64,000 nt of DNA from the NCBI GenBank assembly GCA_037953625.1, contig CM075649.1:124617290-124681289 (forward strand), read 5' to 3'. Below, in pieces: positions 46,762 to 56,792 of the stretch. Both the position numbers and the translations under genes were made by a program. The DNA is from Crotalaria pallida. Lineage: Eukaryota > Streptophyta > Magnoliopsida > Fabales > Fabaceae. Positions within the stretch are counted from its first letter, which is position 1, and the number at the start of each line of letters is the position of its first letter. The notes under the pieces are model-generated. The model made no database searches. It was not told the DNA's origin and was given only the letters and a program-made list of their open reading frames with translations.

Positions 46762-48552
46762 ATGGGTTCTACGAATCCCTTTGGTGGTGAAGGTGCTTCA
46801 ATAAGTCGTCCTCCATTGTTTGCCGGAGAAGGCTATGCATATTGGAAAGTTAGAATGAAAATCTTTATCCAAGCCATAGATAGTGATATTTGGAAAGTAG
46901 TTGAAAAAGGTCCTCATATCCCCTCTAGTTTAGTTGAAGGTGTAGAACAATTGATCCCTGAGGATAAGTGGAAGGATGATGATAGAAAGAAAGTACAATA
47001 TGATTATAAAGCAAAGAATATCATTACATCCGCTTTATCCTATGACGAGTTCTTTAGAGTTTCTCAATGTTCTAGTGCTAAGGAAATGTGGGACACTTTA
47101 CAAGTGACTCATGAAGGAACTAGTGAGGTTAGGAGAGCTAGATTGAATGCTTTAATGCGTGATTATGAATTGTTTCAAATGCTTCCAAATGAATCTATAA
47201 ATGATATGCAAAAGCGTTTTACTCATATTATAAATCATTTACTTGCTCTTGGTAAAACATTTCTTCAAGGTGAACTTTCTAACAAAGTGTTGAGATGTTT
47301 AGACAGGAATTGGCAACCAAAAGTAACGGCTATTGTTGAATCTAAGAATTTGGATGCTATGGATCTAGCAACACTCTTTGGAAAGCTTCAAGAACATGAA
47401 ATGGAGCTTGGACGATTAAGTATCAATGAAGAGTCGGATAAGAACAAATCAAGGAAAGGACTTGCTCTTAGAGTCAAAAGTGCATATAAAAAGAAAGATA
47501 GTTCCGATGATGATGATAGTGAAGATTCCGATTCCGATGTTGATGAAAAAGACATGAAACTTCTACTAAGGAAGTTTGACAAGTTTCTAAGGAGAAAAAG
47601 AAGGTTGAACAAGGACAAAAGTAAAGAGAAGGATTCCCCACACTACAAGACCAAAACTTCAAAAGATGGTGTAGTTTGCCATGAATGCGGAAAACCCGGA
47701 CATCTCAAGTACTCATGCTCTAGGTATCTCAAGAAGAAGGAGAAAGACAAGAAAAATTCTAAATCTAAAAGAGCATACATTGTTTGGGATAGTGATGAAG
47801 ATAACAAGAAAAGCACATCGAGTAGTTCATCGGATGATGAAGAAGCCGCTTGTCTCAACTTGATAACTCTAGTAGATGATGAAGAACAAAGTTCAAATGA
47901 TGAATCAAGTTATCAAAGCGAGGATAGCAATGTAAGTGAATCTAAATCCGAAATTTCTTCTAAATATGAATTGTTACATAATGCTTATGAAGAAATGTAT
48001 GAACAACTTGAAAAACTAGCTTTGAAAAACATTGAAAGAAAGAAGCTCATTTTGAAACATCAAAAAGAGATTTTAGATCTTCAAAAACAAGTTGATGAGC
48101 TTAATCTTGAAAATGAAACTCTTGATCTTATATATTCTAGTTCTTCTTGTGATTGTGCTAGTAGAGTGAATATTGTGGTTGATTGTGAGAATTGCAAGTT
48201 GCTTAAAGATGAAAATGCTATTTTGAAAAATAAGCTTGCAAGTTTCTCAAATGGTGATATTAGATTGCGCACATTGTTAAATTTTCAAAGAGAAAATTCA
48301 AACAAGTTTGGTTTGGGTTATACTAATGCTAAGAGTAATTCTCATAGAAATGTTGTTGATTTTTCTAAAGTTGATTTCTCAAATGCACCAACATGTTTCT
48401 ATTGTGGTACTCATGGACATACTTCAAATGTGTGTTATGTTAAAGTGCATGGTATACCTAAAGGAAATTTTGTTTGGATGAAAAAGGGTGAAAGTCCCTA
48501 CACTAACAAAAATGGATCCAAAACCATTTGGATACCAAAAAGCAAAGCATGA
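46762..48552 (+). CDS. Gag, array unit 2
   Basis: A 596-codon ORF predicting the same protein as unit 1, located exactly 4284 bp downstream, with the same two CCHC knuckles (306-319 and 545-558) and the same stop. The identity of the two copies argues for a very recent duplication. The 58-bp leader between primer-site end and ATG is retained. If both units are transcribed from LTR 1, this ORF would be the second cistron of a double-length RNA; if LTR 2 also fires, it would have its own transcript. Confidence 0.9.
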   Translation: MGSTNPFGGEGASISRPPLFAGEGYAYWKVRMKIFIQAIDSDIWKVVEKGPHIPSSLVEGVEQLIPEDKWKDDDRKKVQYDYKAKNIITSALSYDEFFRVSQCSSAKEMWDTLQVTHEGTSEVRRARLNALMRDYELFQMLPNESINDMQKRFTHIINHLLALGKTFLQGELSNKVLRCLDRNWQPKVTAIVESKNLDAMDLATLFGKLQEHEMELGRLSINEESDKNKSRKGLALRVKSAYKKKDSSDDDDSEDSDSDVDEKDMKLLLRKFDKFLRRKRRLNKDKSKEKDSPHYKTKTSKDGVVCHECGKPGHLKYSCSRYLKKKEKDKKNSKSKRAYIVWDSDEDNKKSTSSSSSDDEEAACLNLITLVDDEEQSSNDESSYQSEDSNVSESKSEISSKYELLHNAYEEMYEQLEKLALKNIERKKLILKHQKEILDLQKQVDELNLENETLDLIYSSSSCDCASRVNIVVDCENCKLLKDENAILKNKLASFSNGDIRLRTLLNFQRENSNKFGLGYTNAKSNSHRNVVDFSKVDFSNAPTCFYCGTHGHTSNVCYVKVHGIPKGNFVWMKKGESPYTNKNGSKTIWIPKSKA

Positions 48553-49363
48553 TTGTTTTGTAGGTTTGATTGAAGATGCAAATGAATGACACATGTTCTC
48601 AATTGGTCTCAACTATGAATGTCTATATTCACATCTTCAATTGGTATCACACTTGCATCTCAAGTGAATGTCCTACAAAGTGGTAATATTTGATATTGAT
48701 ACATTATCTCAATTGGTATCTTCTCAATTGATATTACGTTTCTAATTGTTTAATTAAATCATTTGGTATCATTGAGTAGATTTATAGATGGTTATCATTA
48801 TATAGTGACATGCTTTGGTGTTATATTTCTTTGCATTGATATCTTCTTTGTTAAGTGATATTATGATCTTTTTAGTTCTCAATTGGTATTACATTTCATT
48901 GTTATATTCTCTTACCAATTGATATCACATTTCAAAGTATAGCTCTATTGTATTTGTTCAATTGGTATCAATGTTGTGAAGAAATAATCATTGATTTCTT
49001 ACCTTGGCTTAGATGTTATATTTCAATTGGTATATAATGCTTTTTGATAATGCCAAAGGGGGAGAAATATGATGTTTTGAATTGAATGAAATGTTTCTCA
49101 AAGGGGGAGAAATGGTATATTTTTCAAAACATGGGAGAAATATGATATTATATTTGGAGAAAGGTTGTTTTGTTGTTTTTATGTAGGTTGAGCTAAGTTG
49201 TTCAAGATAGGGGGAGAATCAAGCTTCTATCTCAATTGGATTCAAATGTCAAAAACATTGATTGAGGGGGAGAAAGAGTCTTCTCAAGTGATCAAATGTT
49301 TCAAGCATCAACAACTTCAAGCGATTTCAAAACATGGGTTGTCATTTTCAAAAAGGGGGAGAT
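48553..49363 (+). repeat. Array unit 2 3' non-coding region
   Basis: Repeat of 44269-45079, with the same CAATTGGTATC copies and polypurine words, ending AAAAAGGGGGAGA at 49350-49362 before LTR 3. Confidence 0.85.
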
Positions 49364-50973
49364 TGTTAGTTCCATGATGAACATGATGAATGTTTTGATA
49401 ATGACAAAGTGTTTTTTGAGCAAGCTACAAGTGTTGATCAAGTTTCAAGCTCAACAAGCAACAACAAACATCAAATTAAGAAGAGAGAAAGCAAGCTCAT
49501 GAAGACCTAAGTTTGAGTGTATTTGTATTTCTTTTATCTTTTGCCTCTCAAGCTTCATAGGTTTTTTATTTGGGTAGATTATTATAGAGGGCAGTGAATC
49601 TCATTCATAAGTCATGATTTAATCATAATTTGAGTTTTCACTTAATCTAGAATCAATAGGTGGCTTAAAGGTTTTAAAGGAAAGGTTGGATTTTGAGAAA
49701 ACAAGTTTTGAACATGTACAGTACCAACTTAATCGAGTAAGTGACTACCTTAATCGAGTACTACTCGAGTACACGACTTGCTTAATCGATTAAGTACTGC
49801 TGAACTGATTTTTAAAATACGTTTTTCACTTCTCAAATTCAGTTTTCAAGTGCTACAACTTTTGGGTATTCTATATAAACCTTTTCCCAATTATTGTGAT
49901 TAATCTAGAATCATTTTCATACAAGTTTTACAAAGAATCAAGCCACTCTATTCTCTCTCATTTTCTAAAGATCAAAGCTTCTCATATTTTCATATTCTTT
50001 GATCAAGAACCTTTGAATCTCTTATGGTGAATTGTCATAACTCTTGATTGAGATTCATAGGATTGTTTTGTGTTTTCTATTGTGTTGTAATCTTTGCAAG
50101 AAGGCAAGCCACTACAACAAACAAGAAGCCTTGGTGTGTCGATTATCATCAAGCAAATCTCATTGGAGAAGAAGAAGTCTTGGTTGTGAATCAAGCAAAG
50201 AGAAGCCTTGGTGTGTGGATTATCATCAAGCAATTGAAGACTTGTTGTGTCGATTATCAACAAGGGGTAGAGGTTAGATTAGAGAGAAGATCAATAGGAT
50301 TACAAGGCAAGGGTGTCGGTTATCTCTTGTAAGCTAGCAAGAAGGGAGTCTTGTGAGGCAATCACTTGTAATTTGAGAACTCTAATTCCTCATAGTGAAG
50401 AATCTCTCTTGGTTGAAGAGGGGACTGGATGTAGCTTTCAAGCGGATGAAAGTGAACCAGGATAAATCACTGTGTCGTATCTCTAAACCCTTACTCTTTA
50501 TATTCAAGTCATTTGATTGCGTTCTTGGTTGAAAACCTAGAAAGATTGATTTTCATAATTGATTGAATTGAATCTTTAATTGTTCAAATTGATTAAAGGG
50601 AAAATCATTTTCATAACTAGGAAATCAATAAGAATATAGGTGTTAATCATCTCCGCTGAATCTCTGATCTTATGTGTTGATTGATTGATTTTCGTATGCA
50701 AATGAAAACTTGATTTTTCTGGTTTTTGCCTGTCATACTCGAGTAGTCGATTACTTACTCGATTAAGTGTTTTTGAACTTTCAGGTCTACTCGAGTAGCC
50801 TGCAATCTACTCGAGTAAGTTAGTGAAAAATTGCAAAAATCATTTGTTTTAATTGTTTTGATTTGTTTCGTTCGAAAATCTTTCAAGGTATCTTGTACAC
50901 CTATTCAACCCCCCCTTCTAGGTGTATTCCTAGGGTTCCTTTGTCTCTCCAACCACCAATTGCGGTTTCCTCA
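49364..50973 (+). repeat. Array LTR 3
   Basis: 1610 bp, ends GGTTTCCTCA followed by the TAGTC duplication and CACTA interior sequence. Confidence 0.95.
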
Positions 50974-51245
50974 TAGTCTTCAAATAGGACTTTTTCTTGT
51001 ATATAGAGAAAGCCCTGGGTAAGAATTGCTTGATTTTAGGTTGGGTTGAATTGTATTTCTATTAAAAGGACCTCCAAATATATTGTAATCTCAGTTGCCT
51101 AGAAATATCCTGTATAAGACATTAGGCTTTATTCCTTAGCCATTTCACAAAAAGTCTGCATATCTGCTACATTTCTCTGTTTCTTTAACAAACTATGGAT
51201 TTTTAAAACTATTTGATATCTATATTTATATGAACTTCTCTACAG

Positions 51246-51628
51246 GTAATGTCCAACAATTTCCGCGAATTAGTGTTTGGGATCCTTACGGCGCCTTGGT
51301 GTTACCCCTGATGCTTCCGAAGAAGAAATTTGGGGATCAAGAAATTTTCTATTGCAACAATATGCTGGACATGAGGAGGAGTGAAGAATCAATAGAAGCT
51401 GCTTTTGATAAATTATTGATGGCTAGTTTCCAACATAGAAAGAAAACAAAGATTAATTTGAAAAGCAGGTTGAAAAAGAAAGTAGAGGAGTCTCCACTAT
51501 GGATTAAGAATTTTCTCACCTATGTGGAACTTCCACCAACTGAAGTTATCCTCAGAAGATTGTTTCTTTTTGCCTTCATGGGTGGATGTAGTGTTATGAA
51601 TTCTGCTGAAACTGGACCTGCTTTCCAG
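51246..51628 (+). CDS. Possible exon of gene carried by CACTA
   Basis: About 127 codons open from an acceptor (CTTCTCTACAG) to a donor (TTCCAG then GTTTGC). The protein begins NVQQFPRISVWDPYGALVLP and ends FAFMGGCSVMNSAETGPAFQ, with a Lys-rich middle (RKKTKINLKSRLKKKVEE). I do not recognise the family. It is not like CACTA TNP2. Composition and length are protein-like, so it may be a captured host gene or a diverged TNPA-type protein. Exon phase at the 5' side is 1, which does not fit a direct splice from the phase-0 donor at 38117, so another exon is missing or one prediction is wrong. Confidence 0.45.
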
Positions 51629-52380
51629 GTTTGCTTTGAATTTCTTTAATTATATATTTCTGAGTAGTGTATACTGTATAATCATATTTATACCCTTTTA
51701 AAGTAAACCTGATTTGTATTTTTGAAGAGAAAAAAAGAATTTGCAACTATGGTACTTTCTATCAAAACAAAGGGTATATTTATCTAGTCCTTTCCTTCTC
51801 AAGCCATAGGTATATCTGACTTGTTCTCTATACTGTAATATTGTGGTTAAAGGCAATTACCAATCTGTAGATATGCTTTTGCTTCCTAGGCTATAATAGT
51901 ATGCCTGATATATTTGAGTTATGTTCTACCTATGAGATTTTACTAATTGTTAGCAGTCTTTGACTATCACTGAATTCTGTATATAATTCTCATATCAGCT
52001 TTTGCGCTGATCTTATCTTGTGACTACCAGACTTTTGGGTTATGATGTTTAACACTTTGACCATCAAACTCCGTTTACAGCGCGACCACACACATTTTTA
52101 AAGTCTCAATCTTAAGATAAAATGTGGAGCTCTAGTGGGTGGATGGCTCTCCGGTTCGTTGTTGGTACCGCGTCTTCCATCTATGTTGCTGCGCCCACCT
52201 CGGACACTTGAATTGCTAACATCTTTGGTAGTTTATTTCTATTTGTTCCTTGCTATTACTTTTCTCAAATGAAGTGGCTATTATTCTTTCATAGTTATCT
52301 TTTCTATGGAATTTATTTTTATTAATATTTAGCTTCAGTTTTTTTTTATATCAGGGTTTGGTTTTGCTCTCCCTTTTATA
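51629..52380. other. CACTA interior, intron-like
   Basis: AT-rich, no supported coding exon. Confidence 0.4.
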
Positions 52381-52405
52381 GTGATTAAAAATCCTCTTAA
52401 AATAT

Positions 52406-52541
52406 GTGCTAAAGCAAACAAACTCAGATTTGGATGATGAGGCTTTGAATAATATAATGGGAGGAGCCTTGGGTAGTGAAAATAGCGCTGCACATTCTTC
52501 TTCTATCTCAACCCATTTCCCTATTTTCTCAATGAAGAGGT
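52406..52541 (+). CDS. Possible penultimate exon in CACTA
   Basis: An open stretch reading TNSDLDDEALNNIMGGALGS and ending in FPIFSMK with a donor-like AAGAG/GTATAT at about 52541. The upstream acceptor is unclear, and stop codons precede the frame at 52382. A (TA)n run follows at 52564-52596. Low confidence. Confidence 0.25.
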
Positions 52542-52558
52542 ATATCCTATTTAGTGTT

Positions 52559-52598
<40 letters not shown>

Positions 52599-52652
52599 AG
52601 TGATGTTTAGATTCTCTATTTTTAACATGTATATTTTTTTTCCATATTGCAG

Positions 52653-52694
52653 CAAAATTTGAATGTTGAGGAAGACCTAGCTGAAGATGAATGA
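52653..52694 (+). CDS. Possible terminal exon in CACTA
   Basis: After the acceptor ATATTGCAG, a short frame reads QNLNVEEDLAEDE then a stop. It is acidic and plausible as a C-terminus. A second (TA)n run lies just after (52715-52756). Low confidence. Confidence 0.25.
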   Translation, partial: QNLNVEEDLAEDE

Positions 52695-52712
52695 GAATTA
52701 TGTCATTGGCAA

Positions 52713-52758
<46 letters not shown>

Positions 52759-53089
52759 ATTATTTATAGCTGAGTTATTTTCTTTTGAACTTTAGCAGAA
52801 AATTATTATCTTAATTAGCACGTACTTAAATTTGGTTTTGTACTCTTTGGATTATAGAACAATCTAATCTTATGTTATTTTGGTATGTATGGTTATTATA
52901 ATTTAATTTCAAAATATATATATATAGATAAATTAGAGCTACAATTTTTTTATTATATGTGCATTATGTCCATATATGTTTTTTTTGTTCTTTCTTATCC
53001 GATAAATATTCCGTGTACTTTTGGTTTTGGGATGGATGAATTTCTTTTATATAAAAATTGCATTCTCATCATTATTAGGTTTTAAACAA

Positions 53090-53652
53090 TGTAAAGAAAA
53101 CCGTGGCCAAAACGACGTACAAAACAAAGACAGTGGCCAAAACAATGTACAAAATGTGGCCAAAACGATGTAAAAAAAACCGTGGCTAAAACAATGTAAA
53201 AAAATTCGTGGCCAAAAGAATGCACAAAAAAACCGTGGCCAAAACAATGGAAGAAAACCGTGGCAAAAAATATAAAAAAAATCGTGGCAAAAAAATAGAA
53301 GGAAAACCGTGGCTTAAATACTTTGCCTAAAACCGTGGTTTAAAGAAAGAACCACATTTAACGGACCGTGGCTAAAAGGAGATAAAGAAAACCGTGGCAA
53401 AAAAACATAGAGAAAACCGTGGCCTAAAGATAACCGTGGACTAAATGCACTGCATAAAACCGTGGTTTGTTCATTTTTTTAGGCGACGGTTTTATGAAAT
53501 CGTGGCATAAAGTCAAAAAACCGTGGCCTAATAGAATAGCCCACGCTAGAAGCTACTACGCATGGAAAACCGTGGTGTAAAGATTAGGCCACGGTTTTAT
53601 AACCTCATACCACGGTTTTTGAGCGTGGTCTAAGACCAAAAATGCTGTAGTG
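53090..53652. repeat. CACTA right subterminal repeats
   Basis: About 20 copies of AAAACCGTGGC and variants, mostly one orientation, flipping to CCACGGTTTT in the last ~60 bp before the terminal repeat. Denser and longer than at the left end. Confidence 0.85.
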
Positions 53653-53655
53653 CTA

Positions 53656-53836
53656 CTCCATATTAGTCATTTCGCATCTGTTTTAAAACACATTTCCCAT
53701 CAGTTTTGAAACAGATGTCCTTGAAGGAGATGTGGAAAGTTCTGATTTTTCGCATCACTTTTTCCAAAATAGATGCGAAAGATTAAAACTTTTCGCATCA
53801 CTTTTTTCAAAACAGATGCGAAAGATTAGCACTTTC
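53656..53836. repeat. Tandem hairpin repeats, transposon-end remnant
   Basis: Two hairpins with arms TTTCGCATC / GATGCGAAA at 53748-53780 and 53791-53823 (period 43 bp), preceded by degenerate copies around 53673-53718. Likely the subterminal region of another DNA transposon cut off by the LTR at 53837. Confidence 0.55.
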
Positions 53837-56792
53837 TGTAACACCCCTAATTTTGTCCCTTGAATATTTATATTTATATAATAAAAGTTTATTTTCCAAA
53901 TTATAAAGTTTTCTTTTAAATCGTTAATTATATAAATAATGTGCATTTAATTAGTAAATATTTTAAATGAGTAAATTATGTGAAAATATAATTTTCATAG
54001 TTTAATCCTAAATTAGGATCTAATAATGATATTAGAAAGGTTTTTTGGAGGGAAAGGAATTAAAAACTAAATTTTTGAATTTTCACAGCATCTAACCGGT
54101 TAGATGTGCCCTGTAACTGGTTAGATGATGAACCCAGAAACTGGGTTAGTAAGTTTTGATGAGTAATCACTTGATTAATCGAGGATTAGCCACGAATCAG
54201 CCTCAATCTTAGTGGAAAACACGCGTCTACATGCATGACAATCCAATTCCTCTATAAATAGCCTTCCTTGCACAAAATTGGATCTCATTTTTGCTCTTGA
54301 AGTGTTGAAGCTCTGTTTTAGGGTTCCAGAATCGTTCCTTTTGATTCTCTTTTTTTTTTAGTGTTAAAAATCGAGTGATACACTGTTGTAAAGCTTGCAT
54401 CAAGAGCTTTACAAAGACATAAAGTTTGTGAGTTGAGAGTTTCTTGAGTTTGAGAACGAAGCCTGCAAAGTTGAGAGTTCAAATCTGTCAAAGTTAAGTT
54501 TCTGGTTCTTGAAGCTCACTTCAAACTTCGATTTGAGTAAGTACAGACCCTCTCTGAGTCTCAAATTGGTTTCATTCTTTCATGCATGTTGAATAGAACA
54601 CAATCTAACCACTTTCCCCAATTTGTTTCTCCTTTTCATGTGTCAAAATCTATGATCTTTGAACCCTATCAAAACTGTCCTGCACGAGAACAGAATCTGT
54701 GATTTTGGAGTGTCTCTGTGTCAATCTTGTTGTGGCTGTGTTGATCCTCATTAAGCACGACCCTAAGGTAAGGGAGAAGCTAATTAATCACTAGAATGAG
54801 AATAATTACTAGGAAATTTAGGTATGAGTCCCCATGAGACTCAAAAAGGGCATATATTTTAGAGGTTAAAGGCTTGGAGGCCAATTACACTTGTTCCAGG
54901 ACTTAAAGCAAGTTTCAATGAATGCATGCAAGCTATATGTGTGAAAGTTTGATGTTAAAAACCTGTATATGTGAAATTGGTATGTTAAGTTGTCATTTAT
55001 GTATTTTCATGCTATTTGATATGTGTTTTTGAAATGCATGAGTGTTGGAACATGTTTAATTCATAGCATTAAAGCTCTGTTTATAGTTGGAATGGATTGG
55101 AAATGAATAGAATTATAAATGACATGCAAAATCCCAAAACAGTGTTCTGTTCTGCATGTTTTAACCGGTTAGGCTGTCGTGTAACCGGTTAGAACCTGAT
55201 AGATATGAAAAATAAATTCTGCATTTTAATAAATCAACTTCCACCATTTCCAATTTATGCTTCCAATCTTATTCTACTATAAATTACACTGTTTATGAAA
55301 ATAAATGTGAATGGAATTAAGGAAAGGATTTAAGGAGCTTTAAGACTTAGAGTTTTTAACAACTTTAATAGTTGAATTAAGTCATGAGATGTTGCTTCAA
55401 CATTTGAGACATTCTTTGGAATGAACAAAATCAATTTGAGGCATTTGAGTTATCCCTAATCTGTTTTGAGTGTTGGATTGAATTGGAAAAATTAAAAATG
55501 GCTTCAAACTTTAAAGAAATTCTGATTTGGCTGCAGATTCTAACCAGTTAGAATCTGTTGTAACCGGTTAGAGACTGACAGCAGTGAAAAATCAATTGAA
55601 TTATAATTTAGACTTTTTTGTGCCATTTTAATTAATTTTTTTAATTTAATACTAATTTAATTACCTTAAATAATAAAGTATGAATTTAGGGGATAATTCA
55701 TGGAACCTCAAGTTAAGCTACATTACTAAGAAAGTATTGAATTCTTAGTAATGTTTTAGGCTGTATGTGTTGAAAATGGAAAGTGAGACATCAATTAATG
55801 GCCAACCAAATTGAGAAAAATATTGTATGCATTCATGCATGGTGAAAGGTGATGAAATAGGTTGGCAAGGATCGTTTGTCATGTTCTGGGAACATGAGGA
55901 GGGTACTCTAGGAGTACCAAATTGATGCAACCTACTTGATGACACATTCTGGGAATGTGGCCAGTGTCTGGGACATGGTTTTTATGCGTTTTGGGAACGT
56001 AATGTACACTTTGGGAGTGGTGCTTGTTTTCCAAGTATGGTTTGCCATACGTTCTGGGAACGTATGTTAGTGTTCTGGGAACACATTGGTGTATTGGATG
56101 GACGTCCGAGATTGATTAGTATTGGAGGCCTCAGGATTGTGAGATAGAAAGCATGCATCATGCCATTAATATAAAAAGAATAAATAATTGTTAAACTGAG
56201 TGTGCTCATATGTAATTGCATACTTACTTGTGTTTGAATATTTGTGAATGTTAGAATTATTCTTGTTTGATTATGTGATTATATTATGCTTACTCCTGTG
56301 CCCTGTGTAGGTGATGACACACTATTACCTAGCTTGCATCGAGATCCGTCCTATCCCTAACGGGATATGGACGTATGAGGAGCGCCGGGCTACTTTTGAG
56401 GGAGAGGTGGAGGTCACACTCTACCATCCCAACCCCTTGGCCCGAGTGCGACCTCGACGATTTCGAATTCCCATTATTTATACTATGCACGTACCCCCTT
56501 TTTATAGTTACCATGGACCACCCCCTGCTCGACCTGTTCGTCATTATCATACCTTTCGTTTTCGCCCCTATACTCGTTCTCACCCAGTTGCTGCTAGGGT
56601 TGTTCCTACTGGGACTCCTTCACCTGATTCTTCGGACCCTGAGAGGACTACACCTGTTGCAGATCTTGTACCCAGTGGTAGGGTACCTACTCCGGTGGAT
56701 GAGGCAGAGGAGGACCCGGAGGAGGGTGAGAGTGACGAGGAGCCAGTCGAGCAGGAGGACATTACTGATAGTAGGATGGGTGGCTCTTAGGT
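53837..56792 (+). mobile_element. Gypsy-type LTR fragment or truncated element
   Basis: Begins TGTAACACCCCTAATTTTGT directly after unrelated sequence, the usual start of Tekay-like LTRs. AACCGGTTAGA words recur near 54090, 55165 and 55540, and TTCTGGGAAC words recur at 55860-56090. No matching 3' end (…TTACA plus primer site) was found before copia RT sequence starts at about 56793, so it is probably truncated there. Confidence 0.5.
56311..56790 (+). CDS. Hypothetical retroelement-associated ORF
   Basis: A 159-codon ORF: IEIRPIPNGIWTYEERRATF at the N-terminal side, an Arg/Pro/His-rich middle, and an acidic tail (EAEEDPEEGESDEEPVEQED). Unrecognised. The acidic C-terminus and GC-richness differ from the AT-rich flanks, so it could be a retained ORF within the gypsy LTR or interior. 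No catalytic motif is seen. Confidence 0.35.
   Translation: MMTHYYLACIEIRPIPNGIWTYEERRATFEGEVEVTLYHPNPLARVRPRRFRIPIIYTMHVPPFYSYHGPPPARPVRHYHTFRFRPYTRSHPVAARVVPTGTPSPDSSDPERTTPVADLVPSGRVPTPVDEAEEDPEEGESDEEPVEQEDITDSRMGGS

Larger units (their letters stand above)
40796..50973 (+). mobile_element. Tandem gag-only retroelement array LTR-gag-LTR-gag-LTR
   Basis: Three 1610-bp LTRs (40796-42405, 45080-46689, 49364-50973) at an exact period of 4284 bp, separated by two gag-bearing interiors. All LTRs run TGTTAGTTCC...GGTTTCCTCA. Only the outer ends carry a duplication: TAGTC at 40791-40795 and 50974-50978. The inner LTR lacks flanking duplications, so this is one insertion expanded by LTR recombination, or inserted as a tandem. 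By eye the LTRs differ at 41723 (C versus T) and little else. It is the same family as element A at 3289-8376. Confidence 0.95.
37615..53652. mobile_element. CACTA (En/Spm) transposon carrying a host-like gene
   Basis: Terminal inverted repeats begin CACTACAGCATTTTT at the left end and, on the opposite strand, at the right end. They extend about 30 bp with few mismatches. CTA is duplicated at 37612-37614 and 53653-53655, matching the 3-bp duplication of CACTA elements. Subterminal copies of CCACGGTTTT crowd both ends. Total span is 16038 bp, of which 10183 bp is a later retroelement array with one copy of its duplication. The remaining ~5.85 kb has no recognisable TNP2-type transposase, so the element is probably non-autonomous. 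Confidence 0.9.

Noticed and set aside
53047..53247. Minus-strand open frame rich in Phe/Trp/His
   Set aside because: Produced by translating the CACTA subterminal AAAACCGTGG repeats; not a gene.
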